Assembly (NCBI GenBank): GCA_021613335.1
Contig: JAJTWR010000410.1
Coordinates: forward strand, 1-64,000
Direction of reading: 5' to 3'
Length of the DNA stretch: 64,000 nt
Origin: Whitmania pigra
Taxonomy: Eukaryota > Annelida > Clitellata > Hirudinida > Haemopidae
A program made the position numbers and the translations under genes. How positions within the stretch are numbered: position 1 is the first letter of the stretch; the number at the start of each line of letters is the position of its first letter. Positions 11,116-22,899 of the stretch are shown one piece after another. A model generated the notes under the pieces. It worked only from the letters and a program-made list of their open reading frames with translations, did no database searches and was not told the origin of the DNA.

Positions 11116-12110
11116 CTTTTTTTGAAATCCCTGTCTTTTTTCTGTCAAAAAGGCCTTATTCCATTTCTGTGCCTTCATGTCTACCTGTCGTTCCATTAAT
11201 CTCCTGGATCCAGGTGTTGTGTCGTGGAACATTGTGGGGAAACTCCGTATTTTATTTTCCATCGCTAATCCTTCCAGTTAAAGAGTTCTTGAAGGACTTT
11301 GTAAATTGATTTCATTATGCTTAGAATTATGAGTTGGACCAGTTGATATCAAAGAGATGATTCAGCTGATATTACAGAACTGTGAATTGTGCTGGTTGGT
11401 ATTACAGACTGGTTGATATTTCAAAATTTATTAGAATGTCAATAAAAGAGATTCTGGGTATTGTTGCTTGAAAACAAGTGAAAATTGTGCTTTTTGTTTT
11501 GCAATACCTCATCACAAAAAATGTTTGTAGATGATATTATATATAAAAAAAAATGATAGTTAATTATAAAATACGCTGCAATTCTTGTCATGGAACTAAT
11601 CTTTGTTTTTAAAGGCAATAACATTTGATAAAATAGCCTGATATTATTTCATCTTAAAGTTACCAAACTTCGAAGAGGCACTTAACGTTGGGGAGTAGCA
11701 AGGCTTAAACGAAAATTCCGCAAATTATTTGCGATTTAGCTTGAATTGTTTAATTTATACAAATGTTAACTGTAGCGCTAATAATAATTAATCTGTGGGG
11801 CGCCATGTGCGTAGCATCGCTACACTATTCATAAATTCAGGCAGATACAGTAAATGAAGAACAAAGGCCTCATGAAATGCCTTTAAAATGTTTCAAAATT
11901 GCTACGTACTCAAATAAAAGTTATCTTATAAACTTTTATAATTATCTACGTCATGTCTTTAGTTATTATTACAGATGCGAATAGAATTTGAAGAATTTTT
12001 TCGCTCTAATCAAATAAATATATAATATATTATAAATTATAATAATATTAATTAAATAAATACGCTGGAGTTTTGTTTTGGCGTTTGGAAAACTTAAAAC
12101 ATTGTTAGTA
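11116..12110. other. 3' flank of MND1 and AT-rich spacer; possible minus-strand L2-like LINE tail near 11.81-11.86 kb
   Basis: No gene is visible. Near 11810-11860 the minus strand reads GCTACGCACATGGCGCC followed by AT-rich sequence. This resembles the tail of the L2/CR1-like LINE at 56.7 kb. Confidence 0.4.
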
Positions 12111-12569
12111 CAGGTCCTAAAAAATGAAGGAGGTCCTCAAAAATTACAATATAAAGACCTAAAAATGATAAAGGTTTTAAAAAATAATAATGCTTTAATA
12201 TCAGCGGTTTTGTTGAAATAATAATTAGCAGATAAGTCGGTCCCTTTGTTCTGTCTGCACGGGAATGCACCCAATTAAGTTTCCTGTAACGTTCATTTGC
12301 TTGTCTGTTTGATACATTAAAGTATTAATAGTGTGACGTTATATATTTGTAAATATACAGGACAGTTCCTAATTTTTTTTAAAAAAGGAGCAAAGATTTG
12401 ATATTTGTTTCAATGCACATGGGCAGTTGTGATGATTATGTATTGATATGGAGGGAATAAAAGTTTTGCTATTTTTGAGTCATGGTCAGGCATCTCTTGA
12501 AAGAGGTTTCTGCATAAATAAAAGTTTGAATTGTGAAAAAAGTCCTAAATTTTGGTTTTCAAGTTCCTG
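12111..12569 (+). mobile_element. Internally deleted hAT-type transposon copy (459 bp)
   Basis: The left end begins CAGGTCCTAAAAAA. The right end, read in reverse, begins CAGGAACTTGAAAACC. Between them is sequence shared with the larger minus-strand copy at 47.2-48.6 kb, including 'gtccctttgttctgtctgca' and the codons for ASLERGFCINKSL, a hAT C-terminal (dimerisation) motif. Most of the transposase is gone, so it is a non-autonomous deletion derivative. Confidence 0.6.
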
Positions 12570-13269
12570 TATGAACCACTTTAAAAGGATTTGATGGTGT
12601 CAATCAATGAAAGTGCTTAAAAAAAATTTCAGGAAATTTTAAAGTGTCGAAAACACTTAAAGAAGTGGATAATTAATCCGTTAATGGATGACAGTTGTCA
12701 TCAACACCGTCGTCAGCCGACATGGACCATGGAAATCACAACTTAGGAGACAGCTGTCTCCACTTCCAATTATATTGCATTAAATCCCATATGTTAATTT
12801 TCCGTCAACAAACTCTAGTCTCAAAAAAACTCCTAAAGAGACTCGTTTTAACAAGTTTAATACCTACCTTAGAATAATTTAAATAAATTCAAGATATTTG
12901 CAACAAAATCTGAGCAATAGAATTCAAGTATAAAACATTTTTCCAGCCACCATAATTTTTATTTGTCCATAAGTGTTTTTGCTTTAATTTAAAAAAAATT
13001 CAAACATAACTTGGCGAAGTTCCGCCAAATAAATGTTTATTTGTATCCGAAATCGCCCTGCGACAAAATTTAGTTGCCATGGAGCGAAGAAGCCAATTCA
13101 GAAGTAAACAGCAATTTAATCGACAACAGCGCTTTATAATGACAAAGGTACATTTCTTAATAAACATTGTTAAACTAGTCTGATTTTTTCAGCTTCCAGG
13201 AGATCAAAGAGGAACAAAGAAAATGTTTCTCGAATCGAAGAAAAAGAAGAAATAGATCATTCTGAATCT

Positions 13270-13744
13270 ATGCATCAACTTCTTTTGAGTGCAAAGACGA
13301 AGGACGTTGTGCTCTTCAACAAACACAGTTCAAATGTTCCAAACGTCATCCACAAATTCACAGAAGACGGTAAAGCTCTGATCCACTGGGCAGCTATAGC
13401 AGGCAGTTCAGGAGTGTTGGTGGAACTTATCCGCATGGGTGCCAATGTCGACCTTCAAGACGCCAAAGGCACGTTTCAACCTGCGAATTGAGCAACAGAT
13501 GACACTCGGTTCAACATTTACCTTTACTTGTACTTTGATCTTTCACCTAGGTTATACGGCGTTGCACTATAGCGTTATATGGTGCCAAGACGAATGCACG
13601 AAAGTCCTCCTCGCCAGTGGAGCAAGTGTAGCAGTAACCACTGTGCGAGGCGAAACAGCCAACGATGTTGCGGTCAGGTACAAGAATTGGGCGGCATGTG
13701 AACTGCTCGAAAAACAAGGTTTTATGATCTCAAATCAAATCTAA
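13270..13744 (+). CDS. Small ankyrin-repeat protein (2 exons as modelled, about 130 aa)
   Basis: Exons 13270-13468 and 13551-13744 join in phase to give ankyrin repeats: GKALIHWAAIAGSSGVLVEL, then GANVDLQDAKG across the junction to YTALHYSVIWCQDECTKVLL, and GETANDVAVRYKNWAACELL. The intron starts with GC (AAAG|GCACGT) and ends in CCTAG, so it is a GC-AG intron; no GT donor in this stretch gives the same in-frame junction. The frame is open upstream of 13270 in the same exon, so the true start may be earlier. An ATG-bearing stretch at 13079-13147 ends at a good donor but its phase does not fit. Partner and function are unknown. Confidence 0.65.
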
Positions 13745-14364
13745 TTGGAAATGCTTCATGGAAACTTTCATTTCAGACAGTTCTCATAAGGAGCCTTGAA
13801 AGCGATTAGCCTGACAAAACGCTCTTGATCTGCAGATTTTCAACACTTTATTCAAATCTAATGTACAAGTCTTGAATTGGAATTTTTAAAACAAGTGATC
13901 TGGAAATCATGCAAACGTAGAATAATCGTGACTTTCGATGCAGATGTTTAGCGTATTTTTTGAAACACGGCGGCAAAGCTTTGATTACAGTGTCTGCAAC
14001 AACCTCGTGATTCACAAATGACGAAATGCTGCAGAAACTTTTGAAACAATGCAGATAATAATAGCAAGCAATTTGTTGTTGATTTCTTCCGAATTGTTAA
14101 GTAAAACTTTGTGGAAATGCAACGCGAGGAGATGTTTTCTCAGTCATCTACTAACAGGAGGCGAATCACCGGATGTGAAAGGAAACGAATATAAATGCTA
14201 ATTTCCATGCAAGTGTTGAGATGTTGATATGTTTTCTTTTGAACGGTCGCAACAAAAGCAATGCAACTGAAGTTCTAAAATAACTCAAAGCTACTGACTC
14301 GTTTAAGGAAGCACACGTTTATGGAAACATCAATGCCCAGAAGGAAAGAATCATAATCAAACGA
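13745..14364. other. Spacer between convergent small ankyrin gene and E75
   Basis: I see no reading frame or repeat of note. This holds the 3' flanks of the plus-strand ankyrin gene and the minus-strand E75 gene. Confidence 0.5.
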
Positions 14365-16263
14365 TCATAAGATCGAGTTTGGATGAGTCGAATCGTCCTT
14401 CGCGATTCTACTTGGGGGATGCCTGGATGGAAGTGGGTGCTTGTCGTCCCTCTTCATGAGATGATCCAGTAGGGTCAGTGGAGTTTTGAAGCCACCTAGG
14501 TGGGGATCAGAGGCACTGAAAGACGGAGGCAGATACAAAGGCGCGTTTGAGACAGAGCCGTTAGGCCACAGGGCTATCGGGTAAGGGACAAGATTCTTGG
14601 CATACTTTGGAAAATTCCAACCAGGAGCTGAAGATTGAACCCTTTCAATTGGAGAAAGTTTGGCACTGTTTGAAGATTTTGCAGAAGACAAGAACCTGGA
14701 GTTTATATTGAAATCGGAAAAGAGTTTTCTTTTGGCGTTAGAAAAATCGACAGAAGAACTGTTTGTGGCTTCCTCTGCTCTGGTGTTTGTGTTCGACCTG
14801 TCGACTTCAGACCAATCAGTCGAGTCACATTCCTCCCCGTTTCTTGGTGAAACATCAGAGCGAGGATGGATTGGTTCTGCGACGTCAACCGAATGAGTGT
14901 GGGAATCGCAAGACCACACACGTGCTGCCTGCAATCGGTTATAAATAAATTATTAATTAGCTGCAATTGCTGCCTGCAATCGGTTATAAATTAACTACTA
15001 ATTAATAACGACTTTATGTATAAATGTGTTAGTATGTACTTCTGATATTTATTGCTCTTGTTCTATAAAAAAACTTGCCAAAGAAGTTGCGAGATATATC
15101 GCGGACAAATTATTCATAAACAGTCAGTCAGAATAAGTAATTAATTATCATAGTATTATTCATAAACAGTCAGTCAGAATAACTAACTAATTATTAATCA
15201 TAGTATTATTCGTATTAACAAGTTTTAGAGTATCACACAAGCAATACAATCCCAATAAAACCGTCGTCGGTTCGTTAAAATCAAAGTAATGGAAACTAAA
15301 AAGAAGATGCGGCCTACTTTCTTTTTAGGGTGCAACTGATTAACGTTGGATGAAGAGGACGAAGACGACGACGACGATCCCCGTTCCATTATTAGTGCCG
15401 ACTCGAAGTTACTCGTTCTGGAATGACCTCTGTCCAGTGAGGATTGGTGAGGATCAGTGAACCATGACGTGAGAGGCATTCTGTGGAACGTGCCAAGAGG
15501 TGTGGAGAGAACGAGTTCAGGTGGGGAGTAGGGAGACACGCGGTGGCAGTTCACGGACAAATCTTGGGCCGAGAACTTTCTATTTGCTTCCTCAAGGTCT
15601 CCTGAGTTTCTGTAAAAATTTCGAGAAATTCCACTTCATTCAGATTTCATGACGTTCCGATGAACGTGGTAGGCTTTGTTTCAAGTGAACCACTTAACAG
15701 ACACCAAAGATCAATTAAGAAAAATATTTAAAAGTTTAAATGCTTTCGAAATGGAACTTCATTCACACGAAAAATTGAAGAAATAAATAGTCATAAGTTT
15801 GTGTATTATTACATTAAAGTGAACATTTAATAAGTGTTATTAAACATTGTTATAAAATGTTATTAATCATTAAATATTATTTTTTATAACGTGTTATTTA
15901 TTAGTTAGGCTATTAAAATAAATTAACAAACAAATACCTTTGTCTAGTTTTAAAAATGTATTAAAGTAATTAAAAAATTAATTAAATACATAATTTCAAC
16001 GAACTCTTCAAATTTCCTTCTTTTTCTTTCCGCTCCATCGTTCAACAACGTGGAGACAGAAATTGCCTGAGGATCACGTGACCATTCGTGTGGATTCAGA
16101 GCAGAGTTTTTGTTGTTGTTGTTGTTGAAGTAGGGTGATGTCCTTGGAAACAAGCCCCTGCTCTGATTGGTCCAAAATAAGCAGGGTTCTTCAGCAGGCA
16201 CTGGTGTGGTACGATGAGCAAGCGATGAAGGCACAGAAAGACCTGAATAGATGGTGCTGCTGC

Positions 16264-16294
<31 letters not shown>

Positions 16295-16484
16295 GATGAT
16301 GATGACTACGACGACGACGATGAACGTGATGCAAATACAGATTATTTAATTATTTTATGCGCGAATATTTCACACGACTTCAGACACTAATGCAGACGAG
16401 CTAGAAACATTGTTACCCTGGAAGGCAAACAAACAAAAGCAATAATACCAATAACAACTGTAATAAATAATAATAATAATAATA

Positions 16485-16527
<43 letters not shown>

Positions 16528-19500
16528 TAATAACAACAGCAACAAGAGTAATAAATAGCAATGTACCAAGGAGTTTCTCGGAGTGCACTGTATTTAGCAG
16601 CCTCATCTCAGGAATCTTGGTGAGCAAATTATCGAATAATTCAGCATGGTTGTTGTGATTGACCGCTAATTCTTTTTTCAGCAGTTCCATTATAACCGAC
16701 TGTAGGCGCTCAATTGCACAACTGTTCTGTAGACCTGGTCTGTCTGAAAGTTGGAATTGTTCAATTGTTCAGTCTGAGATTGGTGTCATATTGTGTGTGC
16801 GTGTGTGCGTGTGTGCGTGGTTAATGGTTAATGTTCGATCAGACCCAATTCATACGGTACCACTTAACGGAACAATGGAGTTGCAGAAATTAATAAACAG
16901 TTTAGGTTGTATAAAAAAAGAAAATACTCCTTTGTTGAAGTAGCATAATGCTGTGCAAGAGGTTAACCCACAGGTTGAACGAGTGAGAGTCAGCATCATT
17001 ACAGCCATGTAAATCATGTAAATGTAAATATACTTTATTTGTATAGCGCAGCATGCGTAGCGTCGGAGACGATTTATGTAAACCATTTACAAAGCGGTGC
17101 AAGCTGGAAAACGAACATTATGACTGTTACCAGTTCCGCCAGATGAAGGAACACAATCCATTAAGCTAATTGACTCGCCGTCATCATCATCATCATCATA
17201 ACCTTCACCATCATCATCATCATCATCATAACCTTCACCATCATCATCATCATCATCATCATTCAACTACCTGGAGAGAAAAGAATGAAGGCTGAGAAGA
17301 GAGCCATTTCAGAATCCATCAGATTCAGGGCGGTTAGTCGTTCTGAAAAATCAAACACAGAACCCAAAAGGTAGCCAGCTCCTGTGGTTGGCTGGAAATA
17401 ATTAATGTTAATTTATGCTAACTATAACAATTACATGGCAACAGAAAATGCATGATTATGAAGCATCAATTGATAGCGCGAAATAAATCACGAAATGCAA
17501 GCAATAGAAGCAACAGGCTTACAAAGCAATACATCACTTGAATTGCAATTGAATTGCAAACAGTTGAAACTGAAAATATTTTTCAAGTCACTCCTGAGAG
17601 TCATCATTAACTCGAAAAGTAGATCATTCAAAATAATGCTAAATCAATCAATTAGTTTAGTTATAAAACGTTCATTTAGTAATTGGCTATTTAATTAGCG
17701 TGCAAATTAGTTCAGAGGATTGCATTACTGCATACGATAATAGTGTCAGTGGTCGTAATGAGTCGTGTTCGAAATCCAGCCTGCACTGCCACAAGCATCC
17801 TTTGGAAGGAGCGCAACTTAAATGGTTGACAAAAAACACCTGTGCTTATGGCGCTACATAAATGAAGAACAATATTTAATAATTAACTGACTCAGCGAGT
17901 TACATTTTTGAACATTTAATTATTTTAATTAACTGACCGAGTGAGGTTTCCTCATGAAAATCTTTTCATTCGTGAAGAACATAGTGTTGGAATCAAATAG
18001 GCAGGAAAGTTGCAATAGGAGCATTTCAAAAGTGCCACTCTTCAGCAGCATGATCTGAAATTATTAATTCTGAAATATTATATAAAATGTAAAAAAAATA
18101 TTATCTTGAATTATTAATTCTGAAATATTATATAACATGTAAAAGAAGTATTATCTGAAATTATTAATTCTGGATATATTATTTAAGATAAAAGGAAAAT
18201 CTTAGCAGCATACATATGATAACTTTCAGTTAATTCAGGCTGGGAAATTATAGCTTAATGAATTAACAGCACAATATAAGCATAAGCATCATAAGCATCG
18301 GATGGAAAAAATTATGAGGATGATGGTGATGATGAATATGATAGTGATGATAATGATGATGACGATGTCGACGAGAGGGACGACGATGAAGGAAATTATA
18401 TACTAATGATATTAACATATTATTAACCAACATACCATAACTGGATGATCAGTCAAAAGAAGACAAATAGATATAAAAACATAAATAAATATAATATATA
18501 TAATAAAATATAAAAACATAATATATTTATAATATAAATATAATATATATAATAAAATATAAAAACATAATATATTTATAATATAAATATAATATATATA
18601 ATAAAATATAAAAACATAATAAGAAAGAATGAGAGGCGCGCATTTCTGAAGATGTTTTTAAGCGGATACTTTTAACTTCACTTGAACCAATTTAGGCTGA
18701 TTTGAACAGAGTTGAAACTCGAATTTATAGAGACAGCAAAGAACAATTAGACGAGCTATTCCGAGCACCCAAGACAGGATATTTTTAACCAATGACGTGT
18801 TTACTAGGAAGGCAATGAAATTAACCAGCCAAATGAGCTTAGCTTAATTCGGACAGCACGGGCAATGAATAACGGTTAAAAGTTACTTAGGAAGCTCTAA
18901 ACGAAGACAAGAAATTAGTATCAAATTCGTGACCATAAAATCTCCATAAATTTTCATTCTGCAACGAGAAAACAAGAAAGTAGACGCTATGCACATGACG
19001 CTTTATAAATTATTATTGTTATTATTATTATTATTATTGTTAAATAGGACAGATTAACACAGATCCACGCGACTATAAAATTAGATTTAAAAATGACTAG
19101 TATTTACTGCGTAATTAACTTCCTTAATAAAGTGAATAAAATTGTTAGACGAATATGGAAGGACGAAACCATTTATGTTAATGAGCAATTAAAATCAACA
19201 ACAATAACGATAACAATAATAATAGGTAATAACAACAATAACATAAGAATAAGAATAAGACCACAATAACATTGCGCACTTAGTCTTACTGCATGCATGG
19301 TTAATTCGTCGAGGCATCACCAACCTTTCACAGGTCATGTGTAAATGTACGCGAATTGACGAAGAATTCCATTTGAAATGTGGCGATTATTAAATTATTA
19401 TTTCACCAATATTTGTCAACATTTGTCAATAATTGTTAACTTACAACAGTTCGCCACTCATAGCATGTTATTCTGAATAATAGAAGTCAGATCATCGACA

Positions 19501-22500
19501 CAGCAAAACCGTAAGCCATGTGCAAATAATGAATACTACCACCTGAAGAAATATAAAAACCAATATGCGACGACAAGATGAAATGAAACATCTCATTCAC
19601 CTGGTCATCCTGGTTGAGGTTTGTGAAGCCTGGAATGAGTTTAGCAAAAGTGACGACGTTGTGGATGGCTGGCATGAAGCCGTTGGAATACAAGCTCCAT
19701 CTGTCGAGGGTCGAATACTCAACATCGGGGCTTGGATTAAGGGGGCACGCCTAAAAATTCGTCAACACAGTTTTCTTAAAAATAAGCCACATTCGTCTAA
19801 ATGAGAACATCTCGAAACTTGATTTGCATTTGACCTCATTTCGCGACATGCCTTCGATGTTTGTTTTAGACGAAAACAAATTCGAAATAATTATTCAAAA
19901 TTTTGAAAACAATTCCAAAAAGTTCATTTAATTACTTGACATTTAGAAATCCTTAAAACATTTGACATTAAAATTCTTCGAATCTCGTATGGGTTCGCCG
20001 AAACGAAAAGAAAGAAAACTCAAGTTCACCATTTTCGATGGACAGCTGACGTAGTTTCCTTTTCGTCTGGCTTCTTCTTTGAAAATGGCGGCTTTTCTCG
20101 AAGTGAATTGACAGGTTTGGTCGTAAGCCTCGATGATTCTCCTCATCAACTCGGCTTCATCGGCAACCTCAACACCGCCGTTGCTTCCGTCGTAGCTTTG
20201 CAGATTCACTTTCTGCATTTGTTCCAAGATTTTGGCTTTCTCTCTCTTCGGAACACGTCCGAACCTGACGGCTGCCAACAAACAACAACAACAACGAGGC
20301 ATAAACATTCGTCCAATAATCGAGGAAAGCGAAAGAGGTACTTCACCATCTCTGGACATCCCGATGGCGATGCATTTCTTTAATCTGAAAATTTATGGTT
20401 TTTTAGCTGGTCGAAGTAACTGATGAACGAGTATCACAACTGCCTCTAAGACGAAAGTTACCTGCAATATTGACATCGGTTCCTGTTGACTCTCGTGATG
20501 AGACAATGCTGGTTCTTAACGCAGGGTCGATACTGGATTTTTTGTTGGATGCTCCTCCGAAAGAATCCCTAGTTATGTTAATACCTTAATTATTAGTTAA
20601 TCCCTAAACATGTTAATACCTCAACATGTTAAAATGAAATCCATGTGGTCGAAATAACTGTGCAATAAAAGTCCAACCTTGCACCCTTCACATGCGTGAA
20701 CTCCGTAATGGAATCCACTGGCTCTGTCCCCGCAAACTCTGCACAACACCGTATTCCCATCGAACTCTGAAACGACAAGAGAGTCACCATTTCAGCTCCA
20801 ATAAATTTGTTTTGCCATCAATTGTTTTCTCGATATTTGCACTTATTCATTTCATTGCACTTATTCATTGTATGTATTGTCTAAGTTCAACAGCAGAAAC
20901 TTAAGATTAACTTAACCAGGCATTTGAAGACAACACTTCACCTATCACTTTTCTGCTGGCCTGAAGACCATTGAACGAAAATATCTCGATGAATGACCTC
21001 TTTTTGTCAAAGCGGTATTGAGGTAGAGAATACAGGTAATGCTCTATAAAGCTCATGTCATAACTTAGCAAGACATTGTTAATATTATTATTATTATTAT
21101 TATTATTACTCAATTCGAGACACGAACAAAGGCAGGCAACCGTCAATGCGGCTTCTTTTATAGATTGTAACCATTTCGAAACTCGCCGCTACTAATTTCC
21201 AAAGTTTTTGACCAGAAGAATCTCCGCCCACAATAACGTGTCCGCCAATGAAAATTTCTCAAAACTTGAGCAGTTATAACGAACCATATGGCCGAGCGAC
21301 AGGGTACGGTGGCAGTCTTAAAGATGCCATCGTACGTTTGGTCATCGGAAGCTAATTGGAACTTTATGGACGAACCAAACAAGTTCTCGTCTCCTCGTTA
21401 TGAGTTGAGCTACGTATGCATGGGTCTCTTGACTTCTGCAGCGAACATGACAGGAGGATAGAAATTGAAACGACCCATATGTTTTCAAGAACCAATAAAC
21501 ATGTCTCCGAGACATTTCGCGATTTTAAACTGTGGGAATTCTGAAATTCTGAAAAATCCGAAGAAAACATGAAATTGAAAGGGCTAATAAATGGGGTAGG
21601 AAGCATAAAAAATAAAAACAATTAAGCTCTTAAAGGAGACAGAGCGTCAACGGTGAGGACCCAATCAGTGGATTTACAATGTCAAGCAGTCATCTTGTCA
21701 TCATTTGCGATGGCCAATTGTCGGAATGACATTTACAGCCAGCCATGTTGTACATCAGCACACCTAACGAGCTCTGGTGATAGCTTGAAAGTTTATTAAC
21801 AAAACGAAGCCGAAGCCTCTGTTTAGAATGCCAATTAATGACTTTTTGTGCGTCAGGGAGGCGGATAATGTTCGATAAAAACTTATTCGTTCCTTTAAAA
21901 AAAGGAGTCAGACCGGTGCACAAGTACAGAACGTGATTAGCGGGAGTGAGTTGCGAAACTGTGAATAATTGAAGTCAAACTTCATCCTCCAAAAGGCAAT
22001 TCTTTAAGCTGGAAATAATACATTTTAAATTATATAAAGACCAGCTGATCAGGAATACGATTAATGCCATTATATTTAATAATTGCACGTTAATTGATGA
22101 ATACAACTCAATTCTAGAGAAAACCAGAATAATCAAGAACCGAGCACTTGTGAATGCACCTTGATTCCAGGTCAAAAATCTCATGCAACACCCGAGAAAA
22201 TGCGATGAACCAAATTCGAGACAGATTCAACTACGTGGGAAAGAACGAATCGAACCCCAAAAAAATGATAACCAGACCGCGAACGTATTAGTCATATTTG
22301 AGCTCGTTTTGTTTTCACAGATTTTGTGGTTTTAATCTGAATAATGACGGGCTAATTTATCTGAAAATGGTAATTAACGAGACACGTTCGCAGAGTCAAT
22401 TTCGAGTACCCTGCCATAACGAGCTTCATAGAATATCGAACTTTAGCTCAGATTGTTTAGGAGTGTCGTGAAGATAATATCTCTCTCTCTTAATTGGACA

Positions 22501-22899
22501 ACCTCGATATGCGAGACCTGCAATTTAATGGCTCCAATTTGGCACTCGGCGCTGAAAAATGGATAAGTTTTTGTACTTTTAAGCAGGTACGCGAGGTAAA
22601 TCGCAGGAAATAAGTGGCTGGAAATTATTTTTTATGCACTTCGAAATCCTGTTTATCATTTAAAATCACAAAAATCATAATGCCGTTGAATTAAGTAGTC
22701 AGGTCGACACCATCGTGGCTCTTCGTCGCGAACATGGCAAACAAATTAAAGACCAGCTATTTATAAAATTCTCAGTTATTTAAAAACAAAATAAAAAAAG
22801 AGAAAAAAACCAATGCCATAGAAAATGACACAGAAATCTACCTATCATGTTGATTCCACTTCTTGTGCCAATCTGTGGTGTCGCTTCTTTCTCCTCCAT
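14365..22899 (-). CDS. E75: E75 / Rev-erb-type nuclear receptor (NR1D), 12 coding exons, 735 aa, complete
   Basis: Coding exons (high to low): 22899-22842, 20766-20678, 20568-20462, 20384-20347, 20271-20030, 19750-19601, 18054-17938, 17391-17271, 16743-16567, 16242-15990, 15609-15318, 14928-14365; all phases agree. Residues about 28-97 form the DNA-binding domain: finger 1 is [20 protein letters not shown] plus CK, with P-box EGCKG; finger 2 is C-x5-C-x9-C-x2-C. The adjoining [15 protein letters not shown] is the T/A-box signature of E75/Rev-erb. Residues about 130-366 are the ligand-binding domain ([15 protein letters not shown]-type helices, ending [10 protein letters not shown]). In flies E75 binds haem and represses transcription in ecdysone responses. 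The long Ser/Asn/Pro-rich tail includes Ser and Asn runs encoded by trinucleotide repeats. Confidence 0.95.
14935..14995 (-). repeat. Direct duplication of the acceptor region of the last E75 exon
   Basis: The segment 'tgctgcctgcaatcggttataaat' occurs twice, near 14924-14947 and 14967-14990. On the minus strand each copy contains the acceptor TTGCAG|GCAGCA, so a second acceptor lies about 43 bases upstream of the one used. Using it would quickly run into an in-frame stop, so the inner site must be preferred for a full protein. Confidence 0.6.
15110..15215. repeat. Tandem duplication, about 48-bp unit
   Basis: The string 'attcataaacagtcagtcag' and its surroundings are repeated about 48-52 bases apart, with small differences. 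It lies in the E75 intron between the last two exons. Confidence 0.6.
16255..16320. repeat. (GAT)n/(GAC)n microsatellite in an E75 intron
   Basis: A trinucleotide tract of gat, gac and related units lies just upstream (on the minus strand) of the exon 16242-15990. Confidence 0.9.
16453..16540. repeat. (AAT)n microsatellite in an E75 intron
   Basis: An imperfect aat-repeat tract. It produces spurious open frames rich in Leu, Tyr or Ile on the minus strand. Confidence 0.95.
17015..17105 (-). repeat. SINE-B tail fragment, minus strand
   Basis: On the minus strand it reads TCTCCGACGCTACGCATGCT followed by GCGCTATACAAATAAAG. This is the hairpin tail shared by SINE-B and the L2-like LINE. The tRNA-like head is not recognisable. 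Confidence 0.5.
17178..17262. repeat. (CAT)n microsatellite in an E75 intron
   Basis: Three runs of cat repeats are separated by 'aaccttcac', a duplicated compound microsatellite next to the exon 17391-17271. Confidence 0.9.
17712..17872 (+). repeat. SINE-B copy (tRNA-derived), in E75 intron
   Basis: It has 'gtcgtaatgagtcgtgttcg' followed by 'aaatccagcctgcactgcc' (B-box-like GTTCGAAATCC). It ends in 'tgtgcttatggcgctacata' plus 'aatga'. It matches the copy at 30.5 kb over head and tail; the A-box half is decayed. Confidence 0.7.
18050..18180. repeat. Tandem repeat, about 50-bp unit, in E75 intron
   Basis: 'gaaattattaattctg' and its flanking AT-rich sequence recur about 2.5 times directly next to the acceptor of the exon 18054-17938. 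Confidence 0.7.
18475..18625. repeat. 49-bp AT-rich tandem repeat (about 2.7 units) in E75 intron
   Basis: The landmark 'aaaaacataa' recurs at about 18512, 18561 and 18610, a period of 49 bases. The copies look essentially identical. Confidence 0.85.
18980..19050 (+). repeat. L2-like LINE 3' tail with (ATT)n, in E75 intron
   Basis: 'gacgctatgcacatgacgct' then 'ttataaattattattgttatt' matches the 3' end of the LINE at 56.7 kb, including the trinucleotide tail. Confidence 0.65.

Noticed and set aside
13079..13147. First exon (ATG, 23 codons, good GT donor) of the small ankyrin gene
   Set aside because: Spliced to the next acceptor it gives the wrong phase and a stop after about 43 codons. It may be a 5' UTR exon or an upstream ORF, but I cannot support it as coding for this protein.
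16387..16440. An extra E75 exon after HSEKLL (frame with [15 protein letters not shown])
   Set aside because: Splicing at its only good acceptor gives an immediate in-frame stop, whereas skipping to 16242 keeps the frame.
17178..17262. CRISPR-like array (repeats with short spacers)
   Set aside because: It is a duplicated (CAT)n microsatellite with a 9-base interruption in a eukaryotic intron.
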